Part shown: in pieces, positions 1-8,027 of the stretch | Layout of the letters: each line of letters opens with the position of its first letter | Numbering within the stretch: the first letter of the stretch is position 1 | Assembly: GCA_023664535.1 (NCBI GenBank) | Contig: JAMPFJ010000001.1 | Span: 1-64,000, forward strand | DNA: 64,000 nucleotides | Reading direction: 5' to 3' | Origin: Bacteroidales bacterium | GTDB taxonomy: Bacteria; Bacillota; Clostridia; Lachnospirales; Lachnospiraceae | Made by a program: the position numbers and the translations under genes | Notes under the pieces: generated by a model | The model's database searches: none | Told to the model about the DNA's origin: nothing | The model's input: only the letters and a program-made list of their open reading frames with translations

Positions 1-1
1 T

Positions 2-607
2 GTGGCTCGCAAAAAAAATGAAATTTTTTTTATTCCTTACTTGACACAAGCAGACCTTTTGTTGATTCATCAGCCGGCAGGTGATTATGTCGCAGGATAC
101 AAATTGATGGAAAAGGCATACAAAGAGGGAAAAGTGAAAGCAATCGGCTTATCCAATTTTAATGAGGAACAGATTCGGGAGATTTTAAGCATCAGTGAGG
201 TTAAGCCGGCTATTTTGCAGACAGAGGTACATCCGTATTCACAGGAAAAGAAATTGAAAGATTTTCTGGCGAAAGAGGAGATTGTGATTCAGGCATGGTA
301 TCCGTTAGGGCATGGCGATACGGCACTGATTCAGGAACCGGTATTTTCAAAACTGGCAGAAAAGTATGGCAAGAGTAATGCACAGATTATTCTCCGCTGG
401 CATGTGCAGGCAGGAAACGTGGTCATTCCGGGTTCTAAAAATCCGGACCATATCCGTGCTAATTTTGATTTGTTTGATTTTGAACTGACGGCAGAGGAGA
501 TGCAGGAAATACAGGCACTCAACAAGGATAAGAGATATTATACCAGCACGCCGGAAATGCTGAAAGGCTATGCAGAGATGGTGCCGCCTGTGGATGAACA
601 GAAATAG
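2..607 (+). CDS. Aldo/keto reductase, C-terminal part (5' end cut by window edge or truncated)
   Basis: C-terminal two thirds of an NADP-dependent aldo/keto reductase, which reduces carbonyls to alcohols in the cytosol. The LLLIHQP strand carries the tetrad His. It is followed by a GKVKAIGLSNF segment, the QTEVHP strand, an AWYPLGHG loop and the cofactor-binding segment around VVIPGSKNP. The catalytic Asp, Tyr and Lys of the tetrad lie upstream of what is visible. Roughly the first 17 residues (a GTG start, then a Phe/Ile-rich stretch) do not look like this family, so the gene may be 5'-truncated or frameshifted rather than just cut by the window. Family call is confident; intactness is not. 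Confidence 0.85.
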   Translation: MARKKNEIFFIPYLTQADLLLIHQPAGDYVAGYKLMEKAYKEGKVKAIGLSNFNEEQIREILSISEVKPAILQTEVHPYSQEKKLKDFLAKEEIVIQAWYPLGHGDTALIQEPVFSKLAEKYGKSNAQIILRWHVQAGNVVIPGSKNPDHIRANFDLFDFELTAEEMQEIQALNKDKRYYTSTPEMLKGYAEMVPPVDEQK

Positions 608-694
608 TGTAAGAAGAACGCACACAGTAATATGCTGTTATAGCATTCTTCCCATCGAGAACGGAATGGTTACTTATATCGGGAGGCATGAAAG

Positions 695-961
695 ATGGAT
701 ATCAGAAAAATCATTCTATGCTTTGCCATTGTCATACTGGTTGTGGTGGGAACAACATGCAGCCTGAGACAGTCGGAAAAGCCAGATAATACTGCACCGG
801 GAAAGGATGGGGAAGCGGTGGATGCATCAGAAGATATTCCGGATACATTGGAGAAGGTGCCGGATGAATATAAAAATACATCGGACAAGGCAGTGTTTAC
901 ACTGGATTCTACCGTAAAGGAAGTGATATCCAATCCTGCTATTCCCGGACAGAAAAAATAA
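695..961 (+). CDS. Small exported protein of unknown function (88 aa)
   Basis: I do not recognise a family. Residues 3-21 form one hydrophobic signal or anchor helix ending in GTTC. The Cys at 22 could be a lipoprotein cysteine, but Gly at -3 and Thr at -1 make a poor lipobox. The rest is short, polar and acidic (Asp, Glu, Pro, Lys). The last 20 residues (FTLDSTVKEVISNPA) resemble the lead-in to secreted alpha/beta-hydrolase domains, which would make this a truncated remnant; that is a weak inference. A GGGAGG ribosome site lies about 10 nt before the ATG. The PadR promoter begins only 15 nt after the stop. Confidence 0.5.
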   Translation: MDIRKIILCFAIVILVVVGTTCSLRQSEKPDNTAPGKDGEAVDASEDIPDTLEKVPDEYKNTSDKAVFTLDSTVKEVISNPAIPGQKK

Positions 962-976
962 ATCGGTACAGGGAGC

Positions 977-1026
977 TTGACATATATCGGTTATCTATAT
1001 ATAATATATATAGATAACCGATATAT
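977..1026 (+). promoter_or_regulatory. Consensus promoter inside a 45-bp perfect palindrome (probable PadR operator)
   Basis: TTGACA (977-982), a 17-nt spacer and TATAAT (1000-1005) make a perfect SigA-type promoter. Bases 982-1026 form a perfect inverted repeat with 22-bp arms around the single central base 1004; the core of each arm is CGGTTATCTA / TAGATAACCG. Because the arms cover the whole spacer and the -10, a dimer bound here would exclude RNA polymerase. It lies 40 bp before the padR gene, so autoregulation is the natural reading. The length of the symmetry is unusual. Confidence 0.85.
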
Positions 1027-1066
1027 AGATGGGTTGTCGGTGAAAATGAAAAAGGAGGAATAGAAG

Positions 1067-1450
1067 ATGGCAATGGATAAAAGTCTTATTTCCGGCAGCA
1101 CGACGATGCTGGTCTTAAAGTTATTGTCGGAGAGGGATATGTATGGATATGAAATGATAGAGGCTCTGCGCAGCCGTTCACAAAATGTATTTGAACTGAA
1201 GGCAGGGACGCTGTATCCTCTGTTACATGGTCTGGAGCAGAAAAAACTGCTTACCGTATATGAAAAAGAAGCCGGCGGGAAAGTCCGGAAATATTACGGG
1301 ATAACGAAGGAGGGGCGCAAAAAGCTGGAAGAAAAAAAACGGGAATGGGAGACGTATTCCCAGGCAGTTTCCAATGTACTGAACCGGGGAAGGGTTGCAA
1401 TAGGTGGCGGATTTGGCACTGCCTGTCCGGAACAGGGGGTGCAGGGATGA
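1067..1450 (+). CDS. PadR-family transcriptional regulator
   Basis: Winged-helix DNA-binding repressor of 127 residues. Residues 8-85 carry the PadR core: STTMLVLKLL, the YGYEMIEAL helix, the signature AGTLYPLLHGLE, and the wing with RKYYGITKEGRKKLEE. Residues 85-105 would form the C-terminal dimerisation helix. The last 20 or so residues are Gly-rich and atypical. AAGGAGG about 8 nt upstream sets the ATG. The stop overlaps the next start (ATGA), so it is translationally coupled to the HAAS-SEDS gene, the usual arrangement in which PadR controls a HAAS-domain membrane protein. The palindromic promoter just upstream is the likely operator. Confidence 0.93.
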   Translation: MAMDKSLISGSTTMLVLKLLSERDMYGYEMIEALRSRSQNVFELKAGTLYPLLHGLEQKKLLTVYEKEAGGKVRKYYGITKEGRKKLEEKKREWETYSQAVSNVLNRGRVAIGGGFGTACPEQGVQG

Positions 1451-2781
1451 AGGCGGAAGAATATCTTACCTTGTTAACGGAACAAATCCGATGTAAAAAG
1501 GCAAAAGCCGGGGTGCGGGATGAGCTTTTGCAGCATATCAATGACCAGAAAGAAAGCCTGCTCAAGGAGGGGATGACCGAAGAGGAGGCGGAGACAGAGG
1601 CGGTCCGTCAGATGGGGGACCCGGTGGAAGCGGGGATGGAGCTTGACCGCATACATAAACCGCAGATGGAGTGGGGCATAATTGCGCTGGCGGCATTTTT
1701 AAGTATTATCGGTGTTGTTGTACAATATCTGCTGAAAAATCATTTTGGAAAAAACTGCTTTTTACCGAGTACAGGAAAGGCGCTGGTTTCCCTGGCTGTG
1801 GGAATGGCATGTATGACCGGTATCTGTATCATGGACTACCGTGTGATTGGCAGGAATGCCGGGAAAATCTATCTGGCTTTGCTGGCAGTTCTTTTTTGGG
1901 GAACCTGTTTTTACGGTTTGCGGATTAACGGGGTATATGTTATTTATCTGCGGGATTCGTCGTCATTGCTGTGTCTGCTTTTTATTCCGCTGTACGGTGC
2001 TGTTTGCAGCCGGTATTACGGACAGGGGTATGGAGCAGTCCTGAAAAGTATTCTCTGGATGCAGCCGGTATTTCTGGTTATTCTTCTTGGACTGGGTGGA
2101 GTGCCGATGCTTATGGTTACAGGCTTGTCCTTTGTCATTATACTCTCCGCCGCCGTGTGTAAATCATGGTTTAAGGTGTCGAAAAGGCTTGTCCTTTCCG
2201 TATTGTGGGGCGGAACGCTTTTAACGCCGATAGCCGGCGTCGTAATGATTTCCCGCTGGGGCTCGGGACATCTGCAAAGCAGAATGCAGGTATGGCTTCA
2301 TCCGTACAGGGTGGATGCCGAGCATCAGTATGGGAGAATTGTAAAGGAATTTTTAGCAGAAAATCAATGGATAGGCACCAATGCCATGCTGGAACAGGAA
2401 AATTGGGAGAGATGGCTGCCGGACGGAAGCAATTATGCCCTTGCCTATATCGGAGCATATTATGGCATATTGGCAGGAGTTGTACTGGTAGGACTGATGG
2501 CGCTTCTCCTTATCCGGGGACTGCACATCTCCCTTATGCAGAAAAACCGGCTGGGGATGATTATGGGAGCCGGCTGTGCCGTTCCGATGCTTATTGAGCT
2601 GATATTTTATGTGTTGTGCAATTTAGGGATACTGTCCAGTACCATGTACTGTCCCTTTATTACTTATGGGGGAACCGGAATGCTGGTGACCTGTATCCTG
2701 TTAGGGATTATGCTCAGCATATACCGCTATCAGAATGTTATCTTCGGGCAAAGCACCTTCAATCCTGCTGTCCACCAGTAA
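1447..2781 (+). CDS. HAAS-domain protein fused to a SEDS (FtsW/RodA/SpoVE-like) membrane domain, catalytic Asp replaced
   Basis: 444-residue protein in two parts. Residues 1-65 are a soluble helical HAAS (permease-prefix) domain with the marks EEEAETEAVRQMGDP. The remainder is a polytopic SEDS domain ending in ITYGGTGMLVT...LLGIMLSIYRY, the signature of FtsW, RodA and SpoVE glycan polymerases. In active family members the fourth large outer loop has LPE-x-x-x-D, as in the FtsW of this window (Asp277). Here the aligned stretch is LPDGSNY, with Tyr330 at the catalytic Asp position. The protein may therefore be a non-polymerising SEDS homologue. Its start overlaps the padR stop by ATGA, so the two form a repressor/membrane-protein cassette. 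A role in envelope sensing is inference. Confidence 0.85.
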   Translation: MKAEEYLTLLTEQIRCKKAKAGVRDELLQHINDQKESLLKEGMTEEEAETEAVRQMGDPVEAGMELDRIHKPQMEWGIIALAAFLSIIGVVVQYLLKNHFGKNCFLPSTGKALVSLAVGMACMTGICIMDYRVIGRNAGKIYLALLAVLFWGTCFYGLRINGVYVIYLRDSSSLLCLLFIPLYGAVCSRYYGQGYGAVLKSILWMQPVFLVILLGLGGVPMLMVTGLSFVIILSAAVCKSWFKVSKRLVLSVLWGGTLLTPIAGVVMISRWGSGHLQSRMQVWLHPYRVDAEHQYGRIVKEFLAENQWIGTNAMLEQENWERWLPDGSNYALAYIGAYYGILAGVVLVGLMALLLIRGLHISLMQKNRLGMIMGAGCAVPMLIELIFYVLCNLGILSSTMYCPFITYGGTGMLVTCILLGIMLSIYRYQNVIFGQSTFNPAVHQ

Positions 2782-2841
2782 AAAAGATTTCCCAAAAGAG
2801 AAAATCCGTGTATAATGGAAGAAAAAACGGAATGGGGAAAC

Positions 2842-3837
2842 ATGAAGTCGAAACAATATCATTTTATCATCAATCCATCTGCGTCTTCCGGAAACGGCTT
2901 GAAGCTGTGGAGCAGGGTGGAGGCAGCGTTAAAGCAGGAGGAGATTTTATATCAGGCGCATATTCTGCATAATGCAGACGAGGTGGTAAAACTTGTCCGG
3001 AGGCTGACAGGACAGGAAGAAACAGCAGGCATGCGCTGGGACGGTGAAACAGCAGGTCTGCGCCGGGACAGTGAAACGGCAAAGACCGGCGGCGTACAGG
3101 ACTGCCATCTTGTGGTTCTTGGCGGTGACGGCACGTTAAATGCGGTTTTAAACGGAATAATTTCTTTTGAACATACGGTTCTTTCCTGTATACAGACAGG
3201 CTCCGGCAACGACTTTGCAAGAAATATGGGAGTTTGTAAAAATGCAGAAAAGGCATTGTATGGGATTTTACACCATGACGATGAAGAACTGCTGGATTAT
3301 GGCGTAATGGCTGAAGACGGAAGGCGTTTTTTAATCAGCAGCGGCACCGGCTATGATGCGGATATCTGTGAGGAGGTCAGCAGAAGCAGGTTAAAGGGGC
3401 TGTTGAATAAAATACATCTGGGTAAGCTTGTTTATGTGACGGTGGGTGTGAAACAGATATTTACAAGAAAATCGGTAAATGCGGTAATCCGCATGGATGA
3501 CGAAGAACAGATTAGGGTTTCCAATCTGTTCTTTGTTGTGGGAATGATACAGGAAAAAGAGGGAGGCGGAGTTCCCTTTTGTCCCGGTGCTGATGCCGGG
3601 GACGGACTGCTGGATATCTGTCTGGTAAGGGATATGCCAAAATGGAAGCTTCTGCTTGCCGTGATGCTGGTCTATGCGAAGAAGCATTTTCTTTTCCGGA
3701 ATATCACGGCGCACAGATGTAGGAGGATTGCGATAAAAACGGAAGCACCCCAGTGGTTTCATCTGGACGGTGAAACACCCGGCAGGATACAGGAAATCAC
3801 CCTGGAATGCAGAACCGGTCTGCGTTTTTTGAAGTGA
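2842..3837 (+). CDS. Diacylglycerol kinase / YegS-DgkB-type lipid kinase
   Basis: Cytosolic lipid kinase, about 331 residues, that phosphorylates diacylglycerol or a related lipid using ATP and so recycles lipid head-group by-products. The start gives FIINPSASSGNG, the first nucleotide loop. The catalytic loop is VVLGGDGTLNAVLNGI, followed by QTGSGNDFARNM. The C-terminal beta-sandwich ends in the HLDGE element (WFHLDGETPG), as in the family. The ATG at 2842 is chosen over the in-frame ATG at 2815 because the family begins there and GGGGA precedes it. Between the first helix pair and GGDGT there is a polar insertion encoded by a tandem DNA repeat, absent from typical members. Confidence 0.9.
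   Translation: MKSKQYHFIINPSASSGNGLKLWSRVEAALKQEEILYQAHILHNADEVVKLVRRLTGQEETAGMRWDGETAGLRRDSETAKTGGVQDCHLVVLGGDGTLNAVLNGIISFEHTVLSCIQTGSGNDFARNMGVCKNAEKALYGILHHDDEELLDYGVMAEDGRRFLISSGTGYDADICEEVSRSRLKGLLNKIHLGKLVYVTVGVKQIFTRKSVNAVIRMDDEEQIRVSNLFFVVGMIQEKEGGGVPFCPGADAGDGLLDICLVRDMPKWKLLLAVMLVYAKKHFLFRNITAHRCRRIAIKTEAPQWFHLDGETPGRIQEITLECRTGLRFLK
3019..3083 (+). repeat. 27-bp coding tandem repeat (2.4 copies) in the lipid kinase gene
   Basis: Units 3019-3045 and 3046-3072 share the plan GAAACAGCAGG-N2-TGCGC-N-GGGAC-N-GT, and a third partial unit starts at 3073. In frame they give 9-residue repeats: ETAGMRWDG, ETAGLRRDS, ETAKTGG. Confidence 0.85.
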
Positions 3838-3896
3838 TAATCATAAGATTGCATGCTTTTGGCTATACTGACAGAGAAAAGAAAGCAGGTGTAGCG

Positions 3897-5111
3897 ATGT
3901 ATCGAATTGATGAAGAAAAACAAAGGGAGAAATATATACTGTTAATTCCGGCGATGCTGGATGCGCACTTTCCGTTATTAAAATATGCGTTTTATTCCAA
4001 AAGGTATCATCCGGTGATTATGGAGGAAAACGAGGGAATCACGAATCTGGGATTAAAATATGCCCATAATGATTTATGTTATCCCGCTATTTTAATTGTC
4101 GGGCAGATTTTAAAAGCCCTGCAGAGCGGAAAATATGACGTGAACCGGACGGTTATCTTGGAACCGCAGGCGGGGGATGCCTGCAGGGGGTCAAATTATA
4201 TTCCGGTGATACGGAAAGCGCTGGATGATGCGGGATTTCCCATGGTGCCGGTAATTTCTTTAAACGTTACCAATCTGGAAAGGAAGCGCCGCCTTCCGAT
4301 TACGCCGGATTTACTGATTCGTGCCGTGGCGGCAGCTTATTATGGGGATTTGCTGATGATTCTTTCCAACCAGACGGAGCCGTATGAAACAAACAGGGGG
4401 GATACGGCAAAGCACTTGGCAAAATGGACGGATATTCTTGCCGGGGAGCTTAGGCAGGGGAAGCATTTGTCCGTCCGCTGCATAAGAGAGCGTTTTGACA
4501 AAATTACTGAGGATTTTCACCGGATTTCCCGGACGGATAAGCCGATGCAAAAAATCGGCGTGGTCGGGGAGCTGTATATCAAATACTGTCATTTGGGAAA
4601 CTGGAATCTGGAGCAGTTTCTAAAAAGACAGGATTGTGAATATTATATTAACGGGATTACCTGGTATGCCCTTTATTATATGGACACGCATTTACTTTCG
4701 GAGGGCGGACAGGAAAAAAGGGGAGCTTTGGCAGCGGGAATGCGGCAGATTTTCCAATATTTCCTGGGGCTGCAGAAAAATATGGTCAATGCGTTGAAAA
4801 GCAGGGGCTTTTACTGTATGGATGCCTATGATGTGTTTAAGAAAAAGGCGGAGGGCTATGTGACCGGTCAGTGTTCTGTCGGTGACGGCTGGCTGATAGG
4901 GGCAGAGTTTGCCAATCATGCATTAAACGGGTACAACCGGATTATCTGCGGACAGCCCTTTGGATGCCTGCCCAGCCATGTGTGCGGGAGAGGGCTGTAT
5001 CCTGCCATCCGCAGAAAGCTTCCGGATACGCAGTATATCAGTGTGGATTATGATGCCAGTGGGACGGATACACTGGTGAAGAGCAGAATCAGGATGCTGC
5101 TGTCGTTTTAG
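3897..5111 (+). CDS. 2-hydroxyacyl-CoA dehydratase-like Fe-S protein, stand-alone
   Basis: A 404-residue protein matching the last segment of the large HgdC/YjiL-type activase-dehydratase fusion proteins. Conserved cysteines sit in NDLCYPA (Cys61), GDACRGSNY (Cys96) and, near residues 357-362, FGCLPSHVCGRG. These are the likely ligands of a [4Fe-4S] cluster. The family dehydrates 2-hydroxyacyl-CoA esters or reductively activates partners in anaerobes. Here the module stands alone, with no activase or dehydratase subunits nearby, so the substrate is unknown. Start at ATG 3897 after GCAGGTG; the frame is open upstream to 3807 but that part overlaps the kinase gene. Confidence 0.8.
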   Translation: MYRIDEEKQREKYILLIPAMLDAHFPLLKYAFYSKRYHPVIMEENEGITNLGLKYAHNDLCYPAILIVGQILKALQSGKYDVNRTVILEPQAGDACRGSNYIPVIRKALDDAGFPMVPVISLNVTNLERKRRLPITPDLLIRAVAAAYYGDLLMILSNQTEPYETNRGDTAKHLAKWTDILAGELRQGKHLSVRCIRERFDKITEDFHRISRTDKPMQKIGVVGELYIKYCHLGNWNLEQFLKRQDCEYYINGITWYALYYMDTHLLSEGGQEKRGALAAGMRQIFQYFLGLQKNMVNALKSRGFYCMDAYDVFKKKAEGYVTGQCSVGDGWLIGAEFANHALNGYNRIICGQPFGCLPSHVCGRGLYPAIRRKLPDTQYISVDYDASGTDTLVKSRIRMLLSF

Positions 5112-5119
5112 GAGAAGAG

Positions 5120-5881
5120 ATGATGAAGGATTTCTTTCTGTTTGAAACGGAATTACCGGAGGGCAGCGGATTTCCGTTATTCGGAGTATGCCATCGGTTA
5201 TGGCTTCTTGCCCTGTTGGTAATAATCTGCATCAGCGGCAGATGGTATGGAAAACAAAGCGGCAGGCGTCAGGAGCGGATTAATCATATTATGGGGGTTA
5301 TCTTTCCGCTAATCGCAGTTTACCGGGATACGGTGCTTGTGCTTACCGGGCATTTTGCCAGAGGTTTTCTGCCCTTTCACCTGTGTAGCATGGCGTTGTG
5401 GATTGCGGCATTTTACTGCTGGAAACCGTCACGGTTTCTCGGCGTGGTTTATCTTCTGCTCTGTGTTCCGGGGGCAGTAGGGGCGCTGCTTTTTCCCAAC
5501 TGGGATGCGTATCCCTTTTTTAATTATATGCATATTCACGGTTTTATTTCCCACGGATTGATTGTGGCGTTCGGTATCTGGCTGTTTCTGGGGAAAAGAG
5601 TTGTGCCGGGGTGGAATGATTTTTGGATGCCGGTAGTATTCGGAATTGCCGGGTTTATTTTGCTGCCGCCGCTTAACCGTTTTCTTGGAACCAATTTCTG
5701 GTTTTTAAACAGGCCGTCCCACGGCTCGCCGCTGGTAGGCATTTTCCATATTACGGGGGAAGAATGGTATATGGCGGGATATTTCTTATTCTGCATGGTA
5801 ATCGTGGCAGTCTGGCAGGGTATGCTTGGTATTTTTTCCCGGCTGGTCTGGCGGGAGAAAAAACAGGGTAATTTACATTGA
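5120..5881 (+). CDS. YwaF / TIGR02206 family integral membrane protein
   Basis: A 253-residue membrane protein with about seven hydrophobic segments (first near residues 27-45, last near 215-235). Family marks are FPLFGVCHR at the N-terminus, LPFHLCSMA in the middle, NYMHIHGFISHGL, and PLNRFLGTNFWFLNRPSHGSPL, with conserved His and Asn that suggest a buried active or binding site. The function of the family is not established. It begins 8 nt after the dehydratase-like gene, so the two are probably co-transcribed. The two adjacent ATG codons at 5120 and 5123 are equally good starts. Confidence 0.8.
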   Translation: MMKDFFLFETELPEGSGFPLFGVCHRLWLLALLVIICISGRWYGKQSGRRQERINHIMGVIFPLIAVYRDTVLVLTGHFARGFLPFHLCSMALWIAAFYCWKPSRFLGVVYLLLCVPGAVGALLFPNWDAYPFFNYMHIHGFISHGLIVAFGIWLFLGKRVVPGWNDFWMPVVFGIAGFILLPPLNRFLGTNFWFLNRPSHGSPLVGIFHITGEEWYMAGYFLFCMVIVAVWQGMLGIFSRLVWREKKQGNLH

Positions 5882-5972
5882 ATTTTGTTTCTTTTTCGCC
5901 TATAATGGACATGAGGAAAAACAGTATCGGGTAAAGAAAAGTATTTGCCCGGAAAACAAAGGAGGAAAACAG

Positions 5973-6506
5973 ATGGAGGATAGATATGGGCTTGACCAAT
6001 ACGTAAGGAGTATTCCGGATTTCCCGGAGCCGGGGATTATTTTCCGGGATATTACTTCGATTATCCAAAGTCCGGAAGGATTGAAAAAGTCTGTCGACGG
6101 AATGATAGAAAGCCTTAAGGATGTGGAATTTGATTTGGTGGTGGGACCGGAAGCAAGAGGGTTTATTTTTGGTATGCCGGCTGCCTATGCGCTGGGAAAG
6201 GGATTTGTGCCTGTGCGGAAAAAGGGAAAGCTGCCATGCGAGACCATTCAAAAGGAATACGCGCTGGAATACGGAAGTGCGGTTATCGAGATGCATAAGG
6301 ATGCGGTTAAGCCGGGTGACCGGGTGGTGATTATCGACGATTTGATGGCGACGGGCGGAACCATTGAGGCAATTACCCAGATGGTGGAAAGTCTTGGCGG
6401 CGAGGTGGTAAAGATACAGTTTGTTATGGAGCTGGCAGGATTAAAGGGCAGAGAGAAACTGGGGCGTTATTCCGTCGATTCCCTGCTTATCTATGACGGA
6501 AAGTAA
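5973..6506 (+). CDS. apt: Adenine phosphoribosyltransferase
   Basis: Cytosolic purine-salvage enzyme that makes AMP from adenine and PRPP. At 177 residues it has the usual length. Visible are the adenine-site start YVRSIPDFPEPGIIFRDIT, the VVGPEARGFIFG loop, the flexible RKKGKLP loop and the PRPP-binding motif VVIIDDLMATGGT. The ATG at 5973 follows GGAGG by 7 nt; the frame stays open upstream to 5826 but that stretch has no family similarity. The end overlaps the open frame of the next gene, but the likely nfeD start lies 65 nt downstream. Confidence 0.96.
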   Translation: MEDRYGLDQYVRSIPDFPEPGIIFRDITSIIQSPEGLKKSVDGMIESLKDVEFDLVVGPEARGFIFGMPAAYALGKGFVPVRKKGKLPCETIQKEYALEYGSAVIEMHKDAVKPGDRVVIIDDLMATGGTIEAITQMVESLGGEVVKIQFVMELAGLKGREKLGRYSVDSLLIYDGK

Positions 6507-6570
6507 GAAAGCCTGGTTTATTGAAGAAGCGGCGGGGGTTTTAGTCAGGGAAATAGGGAGGTACACAGGG

Positions 6571-7029
6571 ATGGAAGCAATATGCTGGTTGTTATTGGCA
6601 TCAATTTTTATTGTAATTGAGATTATTACGCTGGGGCTTACGACAATCTGGTTTGGCGGCGGGGCATTTGTGGCAGCGGTTGCCGCAGCATGCGGCGCAA
6701 GCCTGCCGGTACAGATTATTCTGTTCATGGTAGTGTCGTTGGCGCTGTTGTTTTTGACAAGACCGATAGCGGTAAAGCATTTGGATGTAAATACGCAGAA
6801 AACGAATGTGGAAGCGTTGATAGGACAGAATGCAGTTGTTTTACAGGAGATTAATAATCTGGCGGAGACCGGACAGGCGAAGATTAACGGTGTGGAATGG
6901 ACCGCGCGGACAAAGGAGGACGGAATAACCGTTCCTGCCGGGGAAACCGTGAAGGTAGTGGAGATTCAAGGCGTCAAGCTGCTGGTGGAAAAAGTGGAAC
7001 AGCAGGAGAAAGTAACTGAAACGGAATAG
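6571..7029 (+). CDS. NfeD-like membrane protein
   Basis: Short NfeD protein of 152 residues. It has three closely spaced membrane helices (about residues 4-24, 28-48 and 50-68, with the loop TTIWFGGGAFVAA) and then a cytosolic OB-fold beta-barrel (residues 85-140, IGQNAVVLQEI...VEWTAR...VKVVEIQGVKLLVEK). NfeD proteins work with SPFH scaffolds in membrane organisation, and an SPFH gene follows directly. The ATG at 6571 is preceded by GGGAGG; the frame is open back to 6493 but that part overlaps apt. Confidence 0.88.
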   Translation: MEAICWLLLASIFIVIEIITLGLTTIWFGGGAFVAAVAAACGASLPVQIILFMVVSLALLFLTRPIAVKHLDVNTQKTNVEALIGQNAVVLQEINNLAETGQAKINGVEWTARTKEDGITVPAGETVKVVEIQGVKLLVEKVEQQEKVTETE

Positions 7030-7083
7030 GTTTCAATTATTTTATAGTAAACGATTATTTTAAGAAGAGAAAGGGAGAAAATT

Positions 7084-8001
7084 ATGGAATTTTTAGTATT
7101 TCTGGTATTCGTCGTGATTGTTGTCATTGTGAGCAGTATCCGCATTGTGCCGCAGGCGCACGCCTATGTTATTGAACGGTTAGGTACGTATACCGGTACA
7201 TGGTCTGTCGGCATGCATTTTAAAGTGCCCCTGATTGATAAGGTGGCAAAGCGGGTAACGTTGAAGGAGCAGGTTGTGGATTTTGCACCCCAGCCGGTTA
7301 TCACGAAGGATAACGTAACGATGCGGATTGATACCGTTGTATTTTTCCAGATAACGGACCCGAAGCTGTTTTGTTACGGTGTGGAGAATCCGATTATGGC
7401 GATTGAAAATCTGACTGCAACAACGCTGCGTAACATTATCGGTGATTTGGAGCTGGATGAAACCCTTACTTCCAGAGAAACCATCAATACCAAGATGCGG
7501 GCAACGCTTGACGAGGCAACTGACCCATGGGGAATTAAGGTAAACCGTGTGGAGCTGAAAAATATTATTCCCCCGGCAGCAATACAGGATGCTATGGAGA
7601 AGCAGATGAAAGCGGAGCGTGAAAGACGTGAGCAGATTCTGATTGCAGAGGGAGAGAAGAAGTCTGCGGTGCTTCGTGCAGAGGGACAGAAGGAGTCGGT
7701 TATCTTAGAGGCGGAAGCAGAAAAGCAGTCGGCAATTCTTCGTGCAGAGGCAAAGAAGGAAGCGACAATCCGGGAAGCCGAAGGTCAGGCACAGGCAATC
7801 CTTGCTATCCAGCAGGCAAATGCAGACGGTATCCGCCTGTTAAACGAAGCCGCACCGTCCGGCGAGGTTATTCAGTTGAAGAGCCTGGAGGCATTCAGTA
7901 AGGCGGCAGACGGGAAGGCGACAAAGATTATTATTCCGTCAGAGATTCAAGGTCTTGCAGGGCTGGCAAAATCTGTGGTTGAAGTAGCAAAAGAAAATTA
8001 A
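7084..8001 (+). CDS. SPFH / stomatin-prohibitin family membrane scaffold protein
   Basis: A 305-residue SPFH protein (QmcA/paraslipin type) that would form membrane-bound oligomeric rings. It has one N-terminal membrane helix (residues 2-20), then the SPFH domain with YVIERLGTY, VPLIDKV, VDFAPQPVITKDNVTMRID and VFFQITDP. A long charged helix follows, then SLEAFSKAADGKATKIIIPSEI. Residues about 188-245 contain five consecutive 11-residue repeats of the form AExxKxxxIxR, which would pack as an amphipathic helix. It pairs with nfeD, 54 nt upstream. A terminator ends the unit. Confidence 0.93.
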   Translation: MEFLVFLVFVVIVVIVSSIRIVPQAHAYVIERLGTYTGTWSVGMHFKVPLIDKVAKRVTLKEQVVDFAPQPVITKDNVTMRIDTVVFFQITDPKLFCYGVENPIMAIENLTATTLRNIIGDLELDETLTSRETINTKMRATLDEATDPWGIKVNRVELKNIIPPAAIQDAMEKQMKAERERREQILIAEGEKKSAVLRAEGQKESVILEAEAEKQSAILRAEAKKEATIREAEGQAQAILAIQQANADGIRLLNEAAPSGEVIQLKSLEAFSKAADGKATKIIIPSEIQGLAGLAKSVVEVAKEN

Positions 8002-8027
8002 CATACCCTGTGGGGAAAACGAAAAAT

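Noticed and set aside
2815-2841. Upstream ATG for the lipid kinase
   Set aside because: The extra nine residues lack family similarity and the ribosome site favours ATG 2842.
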